Below, one piece after another: positions 11,301-20,846 of a stretch of DNA of 64,000 bases. Origin of the DNA: Polaribacter sp. (GTDB lineage Bacteria > Bacteroidota > Bacteroidia > Flavobacteriales > Flavobacteriaceae); assembly GCA_018663625.1 (NCBI GenBank), contig JABJPX010000075.1, forward strand, positions 1 to 64,000, given 5' to 3'. A model generated the notes under the pieces. It ran no database searches, was not told the DNA's origin, and saw nothing but the letters and a program-made list of their open reading frames with translations. The position numbers and the translations under genes are program-made. How positions within the stretch are numbered: the stretch's first letter is position 1; each line of letters starts with the position of its first letter.

Positions 11301-12578
11301 ACTGACAAGAAAACGGGCATTACTTTAAGTACCAATATTATTCCTTATGGTTCTTATATCTTCGAAAAAGATCGAAAATCAATCAAGAAAGGAGATGTTA
11401 TTTGTCAATGGGATCCATTTAACGGTGTTATTGTTTCAGAATTTGGAGGTAAAGTGAAGTTTGATAATTTAGAACAAGGTATCAATTACTCTGTTGAAAT
11501 TGATGAACAAACTGGTTTCCAAGAGAAAGTAATGACAGACTCTAAGAACAAGAAAATTATCGCTTCTTTAATCATTGAAGATAAAGACGGAAATGCATTG
11601 CGTTCTTACAGTTTACCAGTAGGTGCACACTTAATGGTAAGTGATGGAGACAAAGTTGAATCTGGTCATACGTTGGTAAAAATACCTCGTAAGTCAGGTA
11701 AAGCAGGTGATATTACTGGGGGTCTACCTCGAGTAACAGAATTATTTGAAGCACGTAACCCATCCAATCCTTCTGTAGTTTCAGAAATAGATGGTTTCGT
11801 TTCTTTCGGGAAAATTAAACGTGGTAACAGAGAAATTATCGTAGAATCTAAAACAGGAGAGCTAAGTAAGTACTTAGTGAAACTTTCAAATCAGATTTTA
11901 GTTCAAGAAAATGACTTTATCAAAGCAGGAATGCCATTATCAGACGGAGCAACCACTCCTTCAGATATTTTAAGAATTAAAGGGCCATCTGCAGTACAAG
12001 AATACTTAGTAAATGAAATACAAGAAGTATATCGTTTACAGGGTGTGAAAATTAATGATAAGCATTTCGAAGTTGTCGTACGTCAAATGATGCGTAAAGT
12101 GAAGATTATCGATTCAGGAGATACTTTATTCTTAGAGAATCAATTGATCCATAAAATTGACTTTATCAAAGACAATGACGCTATTTACGGAATGAAAGTT
12201 GTTGAAAACGCTGGAGATTCTGAGAACTTATCTGCTGGTCAAATTATTAGTGCACGTCAATTAAGAGATGAAAATTCTTTATTAAGAAGAAATGACCTCA
12301 ACTTAGTAGAAGCAAGAGATGCTAAACCAGCAACTGCAGAGCAGGTGTTACAAGGTATTACAAGAGCTTCTTTACAGACAAAATCATTTATATCTGCGGC
12401 TTCCTTCCAGGAAACAACCAAAGTATTAAACGAAGCAGCTGTAAACGGTAAAATTGATACATTAGAAGGCTTGAAAGAGAATGTAATTGTAGGTAAGAGA
12501 ATACCAGCAGGAACAGGAATGAGAAAGTACGATCATATTTTAGTGGGACCAAAAGATGAAATAGAAGAAAGCTTCTAG
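8301..12578 (+). CDS. rpoC: DNA-directed RNA polymerase beta' subunit
   Basis: Beta' carries the catalytic magnesium of RNA polymerase. The 1425-residue product has the N-terminal zinc finger ([20 protein letters not shown]), the active-site motif [12 protein letters not shown], the bridge helix and trigger loop region, and the second zinc site ([13 protein letters not shown]). Length is normal for the phylum. It is co-transcribed with rpoB and ends at a hairpin terminator. Confidence 0.98.
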   Translation: MARKHEKYTVKKFNKISIGLSSPESILEISKGEVLKPETINYRTHKPERDGLFCERIFGPVKDYECACGKYKRIRYKGIVCDRCGVEVTEKKVRRDRVGHINLVVPVAHIWYFRSLPNKMGYLLGLPSKKLDMIIYYERYVVIQPGIAKNAEGASLQKMDFLTEEEYLDILEEIPAENQYLEDTDPNKFIAKMGAECLIDLLARIDLEALSFELRHKANTETSKQRKTEALKRLNVVEAFKDSQKNRENNPEWMIMKVVPVIPPELRPLVPLDGGRFATSDLNDLYRRVIIRNNRLKRLVEIKAPEVILRNEKRMLQESVDSLFDNTRKSSAVKTESNRPLKSLSDSLKGKQGRFRQNLLGKRVDYSARSVIVVGPELRLSECGIPKDMAAELYKPFVIRKLIERGIVKTVKSAKKIIDRKEPVVWDILENVIKGHPVLLNRAPTLHRLGIQAFQPKLIEGKAIQLHPLACSAFNADFDGDQMAVHLPLGPEAILEAQILMLASHNILNPANGAPVTVPSQDMVLGLYYMTKERVSTPEVPIKGEGLTFYSPEEVTIAFNEEMVDLNAGIKVRTQDVDENGAQVTKIIATTVGRVLFNEVVPPAAGYINEVLTKKNLRGIIGAVLKATDIPTTGDFLDEIKNMGYKFAFQGGLSFSLGDIIIPKEKIGMIAEANKEVDGIISNYNMGMLTQKERYNQVIDIWGRTNNDLTELSMKRLREDQQGFNSVYMMLDSGARGSKEQIRQLTGMRGLMAKPKKSTAGGGEIIENPILSNFKEGLSIHEYFISTHGARKGLADTALKTADAGYLTRRLVDVSQDVIVNQEDCGTLRGLEVMPLKKNDEIVESLSDRIEGRVSLQDVFLPNSDDELLVAAGESISIKIADAIQAAGIDRVEVRSALTCESPKGICAKCYGQSLSTRSKVQIGESVGVIAAQSIGEPGTQLTLRTFHVGGVAGNISEENKLTAKFEGKVTIEDLRTVKGKDNDGKEVEIVISRTAEIKVTDKKTGITLSTNIIPYGSYIFEKDRKSIKKGDVICQWDPFNGVIVSEFGGKVKFDNLEQGINYSVEIDEQTGFQEKVMTDSKNKKIIASLIIEDKDGNALRSYSLPVGAHLMVSDGDKVESGHTLVKIPRKSGKAGDITGGLPRVTELFEARNPSNPSVVSEIDGFVSFGKIKRGNREIIVESKTGELSKYLVKLSNQILVQENDFIKAGMPLSDGATTPSDILRIKGPSAVQEYLVNEIQEVYRLQGVKINDKHFEVVVRQMMRKVKIIDSGDTLFLENQLIHKIDFIKDNDAIYGMKVVENAGDSENLSAGQIISARQLRDENSLLRRNDLNLVEARDAKPATAEQVLQGITRASLQTKSFISAASFQETTKVLNEAAVNGKIDTLEGLKENVIVGKRIPAGTGMRKYDHILVGPKDEIEESF

Positions 12579-12603
12579 AAAATCTTCCCAGTTTATAAAT
12601 TTT

Positions 12604-12657
12604 AAAAGTTGAATTGTTTATTGTAATTTATTACAGGACTCAATTCAACTTTTTTTT
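12604..12657 (+). terminator. Terminator after rpoC
   Basis: AAAAGTTGAATTG (12604-12616) pairs with CAATTCAACTTTT (12641-12653), 13 bp, with more T up to 12657. The 24-base loop contains a small inner hairpin (TGTAAT with ATTACA). Confidence 0.75.
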
Positions 12658-12702
12658 ATACATTTAATATCGAATCAATGACACAATTTAAGGAAATCAA
12701 TT

Positions 12703-13014
12703 ATGGAAGAAAATAAAAATAAAGATGGACAGTTAAATATTGAACTGGATCAAGAAATAGCCGAAGGAACCTATTCTAATTTGGCAATTATCAATCACTC
12801 GATGTCAGAGTTTATTGTAGATTTTATCAATATTATGCCAGGAGTTCCCAAAGCAAAAGTGAAGTCAAGAATTATTTTAACACCGCAGCACGCAAAAAGA
12901 TTAACAAAAGCATTGGCAGACAATGTGAGAAAGTTTGAAAGTGCCCATGGTGAAATAAAAGATGCAGAACAGCCTCCAATTCCAATGAATTTTGGACCTA
13001 CAGGACAAGCATAG
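12703..13014 (+). CDS. DUF3467 protein, conserved behind rpoC
   Basis: A 103-residue acidic protein whose central block (YSNLAIINHSMSEFIVDFIN, then MPGVPKAKVKSRIILTPQHA and KRLTKALADNVRKFE) is the signature of the DUF3467 family. No enzyme motif, signal peptide or membrane segment is visible. The molecular function is unknown. The family is regularly found directly downstream of rpoC in Flavobacteriia, which hints at a role near transcription or translation, but a terminator separates it from rpoC here. It has its own strong terminator. Confidence 0.85.
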   Translation: MEENKNKDGQLNIELDQEIAEGTYSNLAIINHSMSEFIVDFINIMPGVPKAKVKSRIILTPQHAKRLTKALADNVRKFESAHGEIKDAEQPPIPMNFGPTGQA

Positions 13015-13033
13015 TTTTTTGTCAAAAAGAAGT

Positions 13034-13070
13034 AAACACCCCAAATAGCGTTCAGCTATTTGGGGTGTTT
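13034..13070. terminator. Bidirectional terminator after the DUF3467 gene
   Basis: AAACACCCCAAATAGC (13034-13049) pairs with GCTATTTGGGGTGTTT (13055-13070), 16 perfect base pairs with a 5-base loop, then TCTATATA. It separates the ribosomal/polymerase block from the convergent mutase operon. The 240 bases between it and 13312 hold no gene that I can support. Confidence 0.85.
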
Positions 13071-13311
13071 TCTATATAAGGAACTATCAAATTTTCAATA
13101 CTTCAATGAATATAAGATACCTTTTTTTTAGAATGGTATCATTATTTAACTTGCTGATATTCTAAATAACAATTACTTCAATATAATAAGTGCTAATTTG
13201 ATCGATTACCCAAATTTCTTTAGCTTATAGGACTGTAAGCATCGAGGAGTAGAAAGCAATTCCACGAAAGAGAAGGTTTGCGTATCGGTTATGAAGGGTT
13301 TCTTAGCTTCT

Positions 13312-15372
13312 TTATTCCTGAATACTATCTATCAAAATGGTAAGTAGGTCGATGGCAGCTTGCGCGATTTTAGTACCAGGTCCAAAAATACCCACAGCAC
13401 CCGCATCAAATAAAAATTGATAATCTTGTGGCGGAATCACACCCCCTACAATCACCATAATATCTTCTCTACCATAAGTTTTTAAAGCTGCTATTACTTG
13501 CGGAACTAAGGTTTTGTGCCCTGCAGCCAAAGAAGAAATCCCTAAAATATGCACATCATTTTCAATGGCTTGTTTGGCAGCCTCTTGCGGGGTTTGAAAC
13601 AACGGACCAATGTCAACGTCAAAGCCCAAATCGGCATAGCCAGTAGCTACTACTTTAGCGCCTCTGTCATGCCCATCTTGCCCTAGTTTTGCAATCATAA
13701 TTCTTGGACGCCTGCCTTCCAAATGGGAAAATCGATCTGTTAGCAGCGCTGCCTCCTTAAATAACGGATCTTCTTTTATTTCTTTGCTATACACGCCAGA
13801 GATGGTTTTATGAACCGCTTTGTGACGACCAAAAACAACTTCCAAAGCATCGGAGATTTCGCCCAAAGTAGCTCTGTTTTTTGCTGCTTCTACCGCCAAT
13901 TCCAACAAGTTTTCGTTGCCTGTTTTCGCTGCAGTTGTTAAATTTAATAAAGATTTTTTAACTGCTGCCGTATTTCGCGTTCTTTTTAAGACTTCCAATC
14001 TTTTTATTTGCGCTATCCGAACCGCCTCATTGTCTACCTCTAAAATATGCAACGGATCTTCTTGCTTCAAAGGATATTTGTTGACCCCTACAATTACATC
14101 CGTTCCGCTGTCAATTCTTGCTTGCTTTTTTGCAGCAGCTTCCTCAATGCGCATTTTCGGAATGCCCTTTTCAATGGCATTGGTCATCCCACCTAAAGCT
14201 TCTACTTCTTCAATCAATTCCCAAGCCTTGTTGGCAATCTTTTCCGTAAGCTGCTCCATGTGATAACTCCCTGCCCAAGGGTCTACTGTTTTGGTAATGG
14301 CCGTTTCTTCTTGTAAATAAATTTGAGTATTTCTGGCAATTCTTGCAGAAAATTCTGTGGGTAATGCAATAGCTTCATCCAAGGCATTGGTGTGCAAACT
14401 TTGTGTACCGCCAAAAACTGCTGCCATGGCTTCAATAGCCGTTCTAGAAACATTATTAAATGGATCTTGTGCCGTTAAACTCCAACCACTGGTTTGGCAG
14501 TGGGTTCTCAAGGCAAAAGATTTTTGATTTTTTGGGTTGAATTTTTGCACCATTTTTGCCCACAACATTCTTCCTGCCCTCAACTTTGCAATTTCTTTAA
14601 AATGATCCATGCCAATGGCCCAAAAGAAAGACAGTCTGGGAGCAAAAGCATCAATGTCCATGCCCGCTTCTATCCCTTTTCTAAGATATTCCAATCCGTC
14701 CGCTAAGGTATAAGCGAGTTCTATTTCTTGAGTAGCTCCCGCTTCTTGCATGTGGTAGCCAGAGATGGAAATAGAATTGTATTTTGGCATTTGTTTGCTA
14801 GTATATTTAAAAATATCAGCAATAATTTTCATCGAAGGCGTGGGAGGGTAAATATAGGTATTCCGCACCATAAATTCCTTTAAAATATCATTTTGAATGG
14901 TGCCGGAAAGCGCTGATAATTCCACACCTTGCTCTTGTGCAGCTACAATATAAAACGCTAAAATGGGCAGTACAGCGCCGTTCATGGTCATGGAAACAGA
15001 CATTTTATCCAACGGAATTTGGTCAAATAAAATTTTCATATCTTCCACAGAATCAATCGCAACTCCTGCTTTTCCAACATCTCCTTGCACCCGCTTATGA
15101 TCCGAATCATAGCCGCGGTGTGTGGCCAAATCAAAGGCTACAGAAAGTCCTTTTTGACCTGCTTCTAAATTCCTTCGATAAAAAGCATTGCTTTCTTCTG
15201 CGGTAGAAAAACCAGCGTATTGTCGAATTGTCCATGGCTTTTTGACGTACATGGTGCTGTAAGGACCGCGCAAATTAGGCGCATACCCTGCGATAAAATT
15301 TTCATGCAAAAAACGTGCTTCCTCATTTTTTGAAGGAGCTAATTTTAGATGTTGAAGATTTTTTCTAGCCAT
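13312..15372 (-). CDS. scpA: Methylmalonyl-CoA mutase large (catalytic) subunit
   Basis: This B12 enzyme interconverts succinyl-CoA and methylmalonyl-CoA. The 686-residue product has the N-terminal TIM-barrel substrate domain ([37 protein letters not shown]) and a C-terminal cobalamin domain with the axial-histidine motif DGHDRG (His about residue 568) and GGVIPPQDY. Its ATG overlaps the stop codon of the small subunit gene (TAATG at 15370-15374), so translation is coupled. No MeaB chaperone or epimerase is in the window. mutB is an equally common name. Confidence 0.96.
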   Translation of the reverse strand: MARKNLQHLKLAPSKNEEARFLHENFIAGYAPNLRGPYSTMYVKKPWTIRQYAGFSTAEESNAFYRRNLEAGQKGLSVAFDLATHRGYDSDHKRVQGDVGKAGVAIDSVEDMKILFDQIPLDKMSVSMTMNGAVLPILAFYIVAAQEQGVELSALSGTIQNDILKEFMVRNTYIYPPTPSMKIIADIFKYTSKQMPKYNSISISGYHMQEAGATQEIELAYTLADGLEYLRKGIEAGMDIDAFAPRLSFFWAIGMDHFKEIAKLRAGRMLWAKMVQKFNPKNQKSFALRTHCQTSGWSLTAQDPFNNVSRTAIEAMAAVFGGTQSLHTNALDEAIALPTEFSARIARNTQIYLQEETAITKTVDPWAGSYHMEQLTEKIANKAWELIEEVEALGGMTNAIEKGIPKMRIEEAAAKKQARIDSGTDVIVGVNKYPLKQEDPLHILEVDNEAVRIAQIKRLEVLKRTRNTAAVKKSLLNLTTAAKTGNENLLELAVEAAKNRATLGEISDALEVVFGRHKAVHKTISGVYSKEIKEDPLFKEAALLTDRFSHLEGRRPRIMIAKLGQDGHDRGAKVVATGYADLGFDVDIGPLFQTPQEAAKQAIENDVHILGISSLAAGHKTLVPQVIAALKTYGREDIMVIVGGVIPPQDYQFLFDAGAVGIFGPGTKIAQAAIDLLTILIDSIQE

Positions 15373-16754
15373 TAGAAGTCTTTATTTGTTGTTTTTGAAG
15401 CGATTTTTTCTTTTTCTAAGCGTTCTTTTTCGTAGGTTTCCGACAATCGATTTCTGGTAATTGGAATCAAAAGTGTTTTTATGTTTCGCTTTTTTACAAA
15501 TGGATACAATTCCATGTCCGCAAGCATTTTGTTGCTCGAATTTGCATGTAAATTGGTACCCAAAAGACGCAGTTCTTGCGCATCAAAACTGGCCTGTTCT
15601 TTTCGAGCCTTTTCAGTTATTTTTTGTTGAATAACGCCGTCTTTTAACAATTTTAAAAAACCGCCTTTTTTTTCTAATTGTTGAAATAATGCCAATCCTT
15701 TTGCTGCCAATTGATTGCTAATCGATTCAATATAGTAGCTTCCTTCAGCAAAGAACTGCCCATCTTTAAAACCAGCTTCTTCTTTTAAAATGAGCAATTG
15801 ATTTCTTGCGATGCGTTCTCCAAACTCATTTGATTTGTGATACACGGCATCATAAGAAATATTAGAGATCGTTGTGGCACCTCCTAAAATAGCACTCATG
15901 CATTCCGAGGTAGTTCGGAGCATATTCACATTGTAATCAAAAATGGTTTTATTTCTCAGACTAGGTTGCACAAAGATTTCAACCTGACTGTCTGTATGAT
16001 TGTATTCTTTGAAAAGTGCTTTTACAAGAATCCGAAAGGCTCTTAATTTCGCGATTTCGAAAAAATAATTTCCGCGTACAGAAAAGATAAAATGAATGTT
16101 TTTAACGGCTCCTTCTGCTAAGTTTTCTAGGTATTCATTGGTGTGAGATAGGGCATAGGCCAGTTGTTGAACACACCCTGCACCTGCATTTTCATAGAGA
16201 GAAACATCTACACAAATGGCTTGAGGTGTTGTTTTAGAAATGGCATTTAAGATTTTGAAATCTGCCTTCAAATTGTCATACCAATTTCCAGTTTCTGCTA
16301 AGTTTCCTAGAATATCTATTTGGAAAAAGGGTTTTGCTACTGCGGTAAATTTTGATAATTTTTCGACAAATTTTTCATCCAAAAAATGTAGTTTGAAGAA
16401 AATTTTGGTAGTTGTTAGGTCAATTTTTTTTAATAATGCGACACAATCAAATTTCTTATTTGCTATAAATTGTAGGGCATTTGCCCCCCTCTTTAAAGCG
16501 TCTACGGCAAGTGAATTGGCTATTTCTTCGTTATGTACAAAGATCGTTTGACAAACGGCAAAAGAACTTGTTGGCAGGTCTATAGGAAGTGCTTTTCGAT
16601 CTGCTACCGTATAAAAAGGTTTTACAACAATGTCTTCTTCTGTTTTCCAGAGAAGTGTGTCGTTGTAGTCCAATCCTTTCAGGTCTACTTGAATTTTTTG
16701 CTTCCAAGCTGCTGCAGATTTTGTGTCAAATTCATCAAATAGAAATGGTTTCAT
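15372..16754 (-). CDS. mutA: Methylmalonyl-CoA mutase small subunit
   Basis: The non-catalytic partner of the mutase heterodimer. The 460-residue product resembles the TIM-barrel half of the large subunit ([37 protein letters not shown]) but has no cobalamin domain and no DxHxxG motif. It ends in a basic segment ([13 protein letters not shown]). Its start overlaps the stop of the upstream ftsB-like gene by one base and its stop overlaps the scpA start by one base. Confidence 0.93.
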   Translation of the reverse strand: MKPFLFDEFDTKSAAAWKQKIQVDLKGLDYNDTLLWKTEEDIVVKPFYTVADRKALPIDLPTSSFAVCQTIFVHNEEIANSLAVDALKRGANALQFIANKKFDCVALLKKIDLTTTKIFFKLHFLDEKFVEKLSKFTAVAKPFFQIDILGNLAETGNWYDNLKADFKILNAISKTTPQAICVDVSLYENAGAGCVQQLAYALSHTNEYLENLAEGAVKNIHFIFSVRGNYFFEIAKLRAFRILVKALFKEYNHTDSQVEIFVQPSLRNKTIFDYNVNMLRTTSECMSAILGGATTISNISYDAVYHKSNEFGERIARNQLLILKEEAGFKDGQFFAEGSYYIESISNQLAAKGLALFQQLEKKGGFLKLLKDGVIQQKITEKARKEQASFDAQELRLLGTNLHANSSNKMLADMELYPFVKKRNIKTLLIPITRNRLSETYEKERLEKEKIASKTTNKDF

Positions 16755-17074
16755 TATTTTTTTATCGTATCAAATTCAATAATATAAATCGCCTCATTTT
16801 TCTTTTTCATTAAATACTTTTCGCGAGCAAATTTTTCTAAGGCTACTGTATCTTTTAAACTTTTTATAATGGCACTATCTTTTGAAATTTCTGATTTATA
16901 AAATTCAATCGTATTTTGTAAATCTTCTATCTCTGCATTGTATTTTCGGTGGTTTATGTATGAGTTTTCATCAAAGAAAAGCATCCAAATTATAAAGGGC
17001 ACCAAAATAAGCACAAACGAGTTTGTGAGTAATGAGAATATTTTTGAGTTGTTTTTTGCTTTCTTGAAATTCAT
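16754..17074 (-). CDS. FtsB/DivIC-like septum formation protein
   Basis: A 106-residue bitopic membrane protein: short basic N-terminus, one membrane helix at about residues 13-32 (LLTNSFVLILVPFIIWMLFF), then a coiled-coil stretch (about 40-80) and the family-typical ALEKFAREKYLMKKKNEAIYI end. FtsB/DivIC proteins bridge FtsQ and FtsL in the divisome. It lies 6 bases behind uridine kinase and overlaps mutA by one base, an arrangement often seen in Flavobacteriia. The exact ortholog (FtsB or DivIC) cannot be decided. Confidence 0.85.
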   Translation of the reverse strand: MNFKKAKNNSKIFSLLTNSFVLILVPFIIWMLFFDENSYINHRKYNAEIEDLQNTIEFYKSEISKDSAIIKSLKDTVALEKFAREKYLMKKKNEAIYIIEFDTIKK

Positions 17075-17080
17075 TGTATT

Positions 17081-17698
17081 TTATAAACGTTCATTGATGA
17101 CAGTTCTTACAATATCAATCGCAACTGTATTGTAGCGATCGTTTGGTATGATAATGTCGGCATAGTTTTTTGTCGGTTCAATAAATTGCTGGTGCATGGG
17201 TTTTAAGGTATCTTGATAACGATTTAAAACTTCATTAATATCTCTACCACGTTCGGTGATGTCTCTTCGCAATCTTCGAATCAGTCGTTCATCGGTTTCT
17301 GCATGTACAAATATTTTAATATCAAAGAGGTTTCGCAATTCTTCACTATTAAAAATTAAGATGCCTTCTACTATAATTACCTTTCGTGGATGAGTTTTTA
17401 CCGTATCACTCGTTCGGTTATGGGCCACAAAGGAATACACGGGTTGCTCAACGATTTCCCCTTTTTTAAGATTTTTTAGGTGTTGTACCAACAGTTCAAA
17501 ATCAATGGCTCTTGGATGATCAAAATTGATTTTTATCCTTTCATCATAAGACAATTCATCGGTTGCTTTGTAGTAAGAATCTTGTGATATGACGCAAACT
17601 TCGTTGGTGGGAAGTTGGTTTATAATCTGATTGACCACCGTAGTTTTTCCACTTCCTGTACCTCCTGCAATTCCAATAATGAGCATATTGTTCGACAT
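17081..17698 (-). CDS. udk: Uridine kinase
   Basis: Phosphorylates uridine and cytidine for pyrimidine salvage. The 205-residue product starts MSNNMLIIGIAGGTGSGKTTV with a Walker A P-loop and shows the uridine-kinase blocks DSYYKATDELSYDERIKINFDHP and YADIIIPNDRYN. Length is normal. A good -7 element TAAATTTG lies 23 bases upstream (17721-17728), so it probably starts the udk-ftsB-mutA-scpA operon. Confidence 0.95.
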   Translation of the reverse strand: MSNNMLIIGIAGGTGSGKTTVVNQIINQLPTNEVCVISQDSYYKATDELSYDERIKINFDHPRAIDFELLVQHLKNLKKGEIVEQPVYSFVAHNRTSDTVKTHPRKVIIVEGILIFNSEELRNLFDIKIFVHAETDERLIRRLRRDITERGRDINEVLNRYQDTLKPMHQQFIEPTKNYADIIIPNDRYNTVAIDIVRTVINERL

Positions 17699-17720
17699 TG
17701 ATTTTATAAATGATTTCGAA

Positions 17721-17728
17721 CAAATTTA
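17721..17728 (-). promoter_or_regulatory. Promoter -7 box of udk
   Basis: The - strand reads TAAATTTG, matching the Bacteroidota TAnnTTTG consensus, 22 bases before the udk start codon. The -33 TTG element is not clear. Confidence 0.5.
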
Positions 17729-17756
17729 AATAAAAAATCGTGATTAATGTGCATAA

Positions 17757-17786
17757 AAAAAGTTCTTTCAAATGAAAGAACTTTTT
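17757..17786 (-). terminator. Terminator behind tRNA-Thr
   Basis: AAAAAGTTCTTTC (17757-17769) and GAAAGAACTTTTT (17774-17786) form a 13-bp stem with an AAAT loop. On the - strand it follows the tRNA-Thr 3' end by one base and carries T residues, so it ends the tRNA transcript before udk. Confidence 0.8.
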
Positions 17787-17787
17787 G

Positions 17788-17861
17788 AGCCGATGGAGGG
17801 ACTCGAACCCACGACCTGCTGATTACAAATCAGCTGCTCTAGCCAGCTGAGCTACATCGGC
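17788..17861 (-). tRNA. tRNA-Thr (anticodon TGT)
   Basis: On the - strand the acceptor stem is GCCGATG/CATCGGC; the anticodon stem CTGAT/ATCAG holds loop TTGTAA-type sequence with anticodon TGT; the T arm has GGTTCGAGTCC. The discriminator is T and CCA is not encoded. It lies downstream of the phrB operon. Confidence 0.95.
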
Positions 17862-17949
17862 TTTTAATTAAGAGTCAGCAAATTAATGCGTTTTTTGGAG
17901 AACCACCAAAACATTTTTCGTTTATTTTTAAATTCAGAAAAATAAGGTG

Positions 17950-19257
17950 TTAGGTTCTATTCAATGCTTCTTTATAGGTTGTTAAACAGCGTTCTCTTGC
18001 CATTTTATGATCGACCATTTGAGCAGGGTAGGTAAGCTCTTGAAAATCAGGAACCCATTTTTTGATATAGGTCAGATCTTTGTCAAATTTCTGAATCTGA
18101 GTGGTTGGATTGAAGATTCTGAAATATGGAGCCGCATCTACACCACATCCGGCAACCCATTGCCAGTTTCCAACATTGCTAGATTGTTCGTAATCGTGCA
18201 ATTTTTCTGCAAAATAGGCTTCGCCAAAACGCCAATCGATTAAAAGGTGCTTGCACAAAAAACTCCCCACCAGCATGCGTACTCTGTTGTGCATAAACCC
18301 TGTTTGGTTGAGTTCTCGCATTCCTGCGTCTACCAATTGATATCCTGTTTCTCCAGCACACCACTTTTTAAATTCTTCTTCATTGTTTCTCCAAAGAATT
18401 CGGTCATATTGAGGTTTGAAACTGTCTTTAGTGGTATGTGGATAATGCCATAAAATTTGCATAAAAAACTCTCTCCAGATCAATTCTTTCAAAAAAACAA
18501 TATTATTGCTCTTCGAGGCTTTAGCAACCATTTCTCGAACACTTACTGTTCCAAAACGCAAATGTGTGCCTAATCTGGATGTACCGTCTTTTGCAGGGAA
18601 GTTTCGGGTTTCCTCATAAGCATCTATCAATTTGGGAGAAACTTTATAGGAAGCCACTTTTATGGTTGAGGGTTGAAATCCGAGATCACTAAGGCTTAAA
18701 AATGGGTGTTCAGTATTTTGCACCAATCCATCCAGTTTTTCTTCAGAAGGAAAAAATTGAATGCCTTTATGATGAAACGCTTCGAGCCATTTTTTGGAAT
18801 AGGGAGTGTATACTTTATAGGCAGTACCGTCTTTTTTTACAATTTCATTTCGCTCAAAAATCACTTGATCTTTGTAGGTTTTAAACGAGGTGTTTTTTGT
18901 CTCTAGAAAGGCTTTAATAGTTGCATCTCTCTGAAGTGCATAGGGTTCATAGTCATGATTTGTGAAGACCGTTTCTACGTTATATTTTTCTAGTAATTGT
19001 TTGTATATTTCGATTGGTTTTCCATGAAATACAGCCAAGCTAGTGCCAATTTCGTTCAATTGTGTATTGATATTTGCCAATTCCTGATGCAAAAAGCTTA
19101 CACGTGCATCATTGTCGGGCAATCGAGATAGGATGTCTTCATCAAAAATAAAGATTGGAAGTACTTTTTTACCGCTATTTAAAGCATGAAATAATCCGCA
19201 GTTATCGTTCAATCGCAAGTCTCTCCGAAACCAAAAAAGTTGTATCTGTTCTTTCAT
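17950..19257 (-). CDS. phrB: Class I deoxyribodipyrimidine photolyase
   Basis: Uses blue light and reduced FAD to split cyclobutane pyrimidine dimers. The 435-residue product has the N-terminal antenna-binding domain (LFWFRRDLRLNDNCGLFHAL) and the FAD domain with GTHLRFGTVSVRE, SSNVGNWQWVAG and the class I signature DAAPYFRIFNPTTQIQKFD. No Cys-rich cluster is present, so it is not the iron-sulfur type. It is the last gene of the second photolyase operon; its start overlaps the SRPBCC stop codon by one base. CPD specificity is inferred from family likeness. Confidence 0.93.
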   Translation of the reverse strand: MKEQIQLFWFRRDLRLNDNCGLFHALNSGKKVLPIFIFDEDILSRLPDNDARVSFLHQELANINTQLNEIGTSLAVFHGKPIEIYKQLLEKYNVETVFTNHDYEPYALQRDATIKAFLETKNTSFKTYKDQVIFERNEIVKKDGTAYKVYTPYSKKWLEAFHHKGIQFFPSEEKLDGLVQNTEHPFLSLSDLGFQPSTIKVASYKVSPKLIDAYEETRNFPAKDGTSRLGTHLRFGTVSVREMVAKASKSNNIVFLKELIWREFFMQILWHYPHTTKDSFKPQYDRILWRNNEEEFKKWCAGETGYQLVDAGMRELNQTGFMHNRVRMLVGSFLCKHLLIDWRFGEAYFAEKLHDYEQSSNVGNWQWVAGCGVDAAPYFRIFNPTTQIQKFDKDLTYIKKWVPDFQELTYPAQMVDHKMARERCLTTYKEALNRT

Positions 19258-19721
19258 TATTTGTAAGTTCCAAAAAGTTCAACTAACTTTTTCTGTCGGT
19301 AAGAAAATATTTCTTCCAATTTTGGTTTCACTAAAATAGGGTGTACGAGCTGCCCCAAAATTCCTAAGGGAACTTTGTAATCGATAATGTCTTCCATTTC
19401 TACGCCACCTTCAACTTCCTTTATAAAGTGCTTGTGATGCCAAAGTGCATAAGGTCCATACATCTGCTCATCTACAAAATATTTTTTTTCTTCAATATGT
19501 GTTATTTCAGAAACCCATTTGGTTTTAATGCCCAACAATGGAGTTACAATGTATTGAATGATTTGTCCTGTATATAAGGGCCTATCTATCGTTGAAATGA
19601 TATTAAAACTCATGTAATCGGGCGTGATGATTTTTAAGTTTTTGGGATTGGATAAAAAATCCCATGCTTCTTCTAAAGAAATAGGGAGCTTTAGTTTTTT
19701 GTGAAGGGTATAAATTTTCAT
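19257..19721 (-). CDS. SRPBCC (START-like) ligand-binding protein
   Basis: A 154-residue protein of the SRPBCC fold, the kind annotated as cell division inhibitor-like or ligand-binding: LPISLEEAWDFLSNPKNLKIITPDYM near the N-terminus and GPYALWHHKHFIKEVEGGVEMEDIIDYKVPLG in the middle, given here in pieces, are typical. The fold forms a hydrophobic cavity; the ligand is unknown. It has no signal peptide. It is wedged between TspO (no gap) and phrB (one-base overlap), and similar proteins accompany photolyase genes in other bacteria, so a pigment- or lipid-related role is possible. Confidence 0.8.
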   Translation of the reverse strand: MKIYTLHKKLKLPISLEEAWDFLSNPKNLKIITPDYMSFNIISTIDRPLYTGQIIQYIVTPLLGIKTKWVSEITHIEEKKYFVDEQMYGPYALWHHKHFIKEVEGGVEMEDIIDYKVPLGILGQLVHPILVKPKLEEIFSYRQKKLVELFGTYK

Positions 19722-20183
19722 TTAATTATGAATTAAAATATATAAATTTAACGAAGTGGCAATGCAAAGCCATATCATATAGGGGAGTAATAAATACTTG
19801 ATTGTTGTTTTTTTTTCACTTCCTTTAAAAAAGAAATAAAATACAATTGCGGTTAAAAGTAAAATATTAATAAGTGCGAGAAATACGAGGTGTTGATTGA
19901 AAAAAATGAAATTCCAACTGACGTTTAAAAAGACTTGAAGTCCATAAAATATTCTATTTCTTTGGGTGTTTTCACTTTGGTAAAGAATTCCTAAATAAAT
20001 AGAGAATAAGAGCATGATGGTGGTCCATGCAATTCCGAAGACAATTCCCGGAGGAGTCCATGGAGCTTGATTAAGTGTTGTGTACCAGAGAGAAGTAGGG
20101 CCACCATCCATCAACCAACTTCCAATTGCAAGTCCGCCAAAATTAATAAGTAAGAAAAGAAAGATGGCGCGGGTAATTTTCAT
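19722..20183 (-). CDS. TspO/MBR family membrane protein
   Basis: TspO is a five-helix membrane protein that binds porphyrins and sterols. The 153-residue product shows the family pattern: WYTTLNQAPWTPPGIVFGIAW with the conserved P-W-P motif, and GLQVFLNVSWNFIFFNQHLV, plus five hydrophobic segments spread over the whole length. It abuts the SRPBCC gene and follows the DUF6435 gene by 6 bases. In a photolyase operon it fits handling of light-sensitive porphyrins, which is an inference. Confidence 0.9.
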   Translation of the reverse strand: MKITRAIFLFLLINFGGLAIGSWLMDGGPTSLWYTTLNQAPWTPPGIVFGIAWTTIMLLFSIYLGILYQSENTQRNRIFYGLQVFLNVSWNFIFFNQHLVFLALINILLLTAIVFYFFFKGSEKKTTIKYLLLPYMIWLCIATSLNLYILIHN

Positions 20184-20189
20184 AAAAAT

Positions 20190-20357
20190 TTATGCTTTCA
20201 GTTTCTCTATTTCCTTTAAAATATTATCGGCTTCCAAATATTTTTCATCGCTATCGCTTCTGTTAATGGATTGAAGTTTAAAGCCTTCTTCCATTACCTT
20301 TTTATATTTTTCTTCTAGTTTTTCTACTGCTGTTTTCTTTTTAAAGATTCCGAACAT
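20190..20357 (-). CDS. Small DUF6435-like protein
   Basis: A 55-residue ORF on the - strand (ATG at 20355-20357, TAA at 20190-20192) starts MFGIFKKKTAVEKLEEKYKK, continues with NRSDSDEKYLEADNILKEI and ends in EKLKA. It is highly charged, helical and lacks a membrane segment. It matches the short DUF6435 family as I remember it. It fits tightly between the glutathione peroxidase gene (3-base gap) and tspO (6-base gap), which supports it as a real gene. Its function is unknown. Confidence 0.8.
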   Translation of the reverse strand: MFGIFKKKTAVEKLEEKYKKVMEEGFKLQSINRSDSDEKYLEADNILKEIEKLKA

Positions 20358-20360
20358 AAT

Positions 20361-20843
20361 TTAATATCTTAAGTGTTTAGTTATTTTGGAGCTAAATGGT
20401 TTGGTAATGGAAAAGAAATAATCGATTAATTTTCCTTCAGGATCGATCAAGTATTTTTGAAAATTCCATTTTACCGAAGAACTTTTCTTTCCATTCAAAC
20501 TTCTCAACGTTAACCATTCGTATAATGGATGCTGTTCACTCCCTTTTACATCTATTTTTTCAGTCATTAGAAATGAAACACCATAGTTTACCTGACAAAA
20601 ATTTTGAATTTCATCTGCATTTCCGGGTTCTTGTTTTCCAAATTGATTGCAAGGGACTCCAATAACGATTAAATTATTTTTGTAGGTATTGCTCAATTTC
20701 TCTAAGCTTTCGTATTGTGGTGTAAATCCACATTTTGAGGCAACATTCACGAAAAGTACGTGTTTGCCCTTAAATTCAGATAAATCAATTGCTTTTCCTT
20801 GCAAATTTCTTATCTGAATGTCATAGAATGATGTTCTTGCCAT
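20361..20843 (-). CDS. Glutathione peroxidase-type thiol peroxidase
   Basis: Reduces hydrogen and lipid peroxides, in bacteria often with thioredoxin as donor. The 160-residue product has the peroxidatic cysteine at Cys38 in NVASKCGFTPQY, the catalytic Gln in GVPCNQFGKQEPG and the Trp-Asn pair in VKWNFQKYL. The active site uses Cys, not selenocysteine. It lies 3 bases behind the SDR gene and before the DUF6435 gene, in the second photolyase operon, consistent with defence against photo-oxidative damage. Confidence 0.94.
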   Translation of the reverse strand: MARTSFYDIQIRNLQGKAIDLSEFKGKHVLFVNVASKCGFTPQYESLEKLSNTYKNNLIVIGVPCNQFGKQEPGNADEIQNFCQVNYGVSFLMTEKIDVKGSEQHPLYEWLTLRSLNGKKSSSVKWNFQKYLIDPEGKLIDYFFSITKPFSSKITKHLRY

Positions 20844-20846
20844 TTT

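Noticed and set aside
13071-13311. Gap with a small GATACC/GGTATC hairpin as an RNA gene
   Set aside because: The loop is long and T-rich, no promoter or conserved motif; probably chance.
17898-17925. TTTTGG/CCAAAA hairpin as terminator of the photolyase operon
   Set aside because: The stem is only 6 bp and no T tract follows on the - strand; the operon end is therefore not defined.
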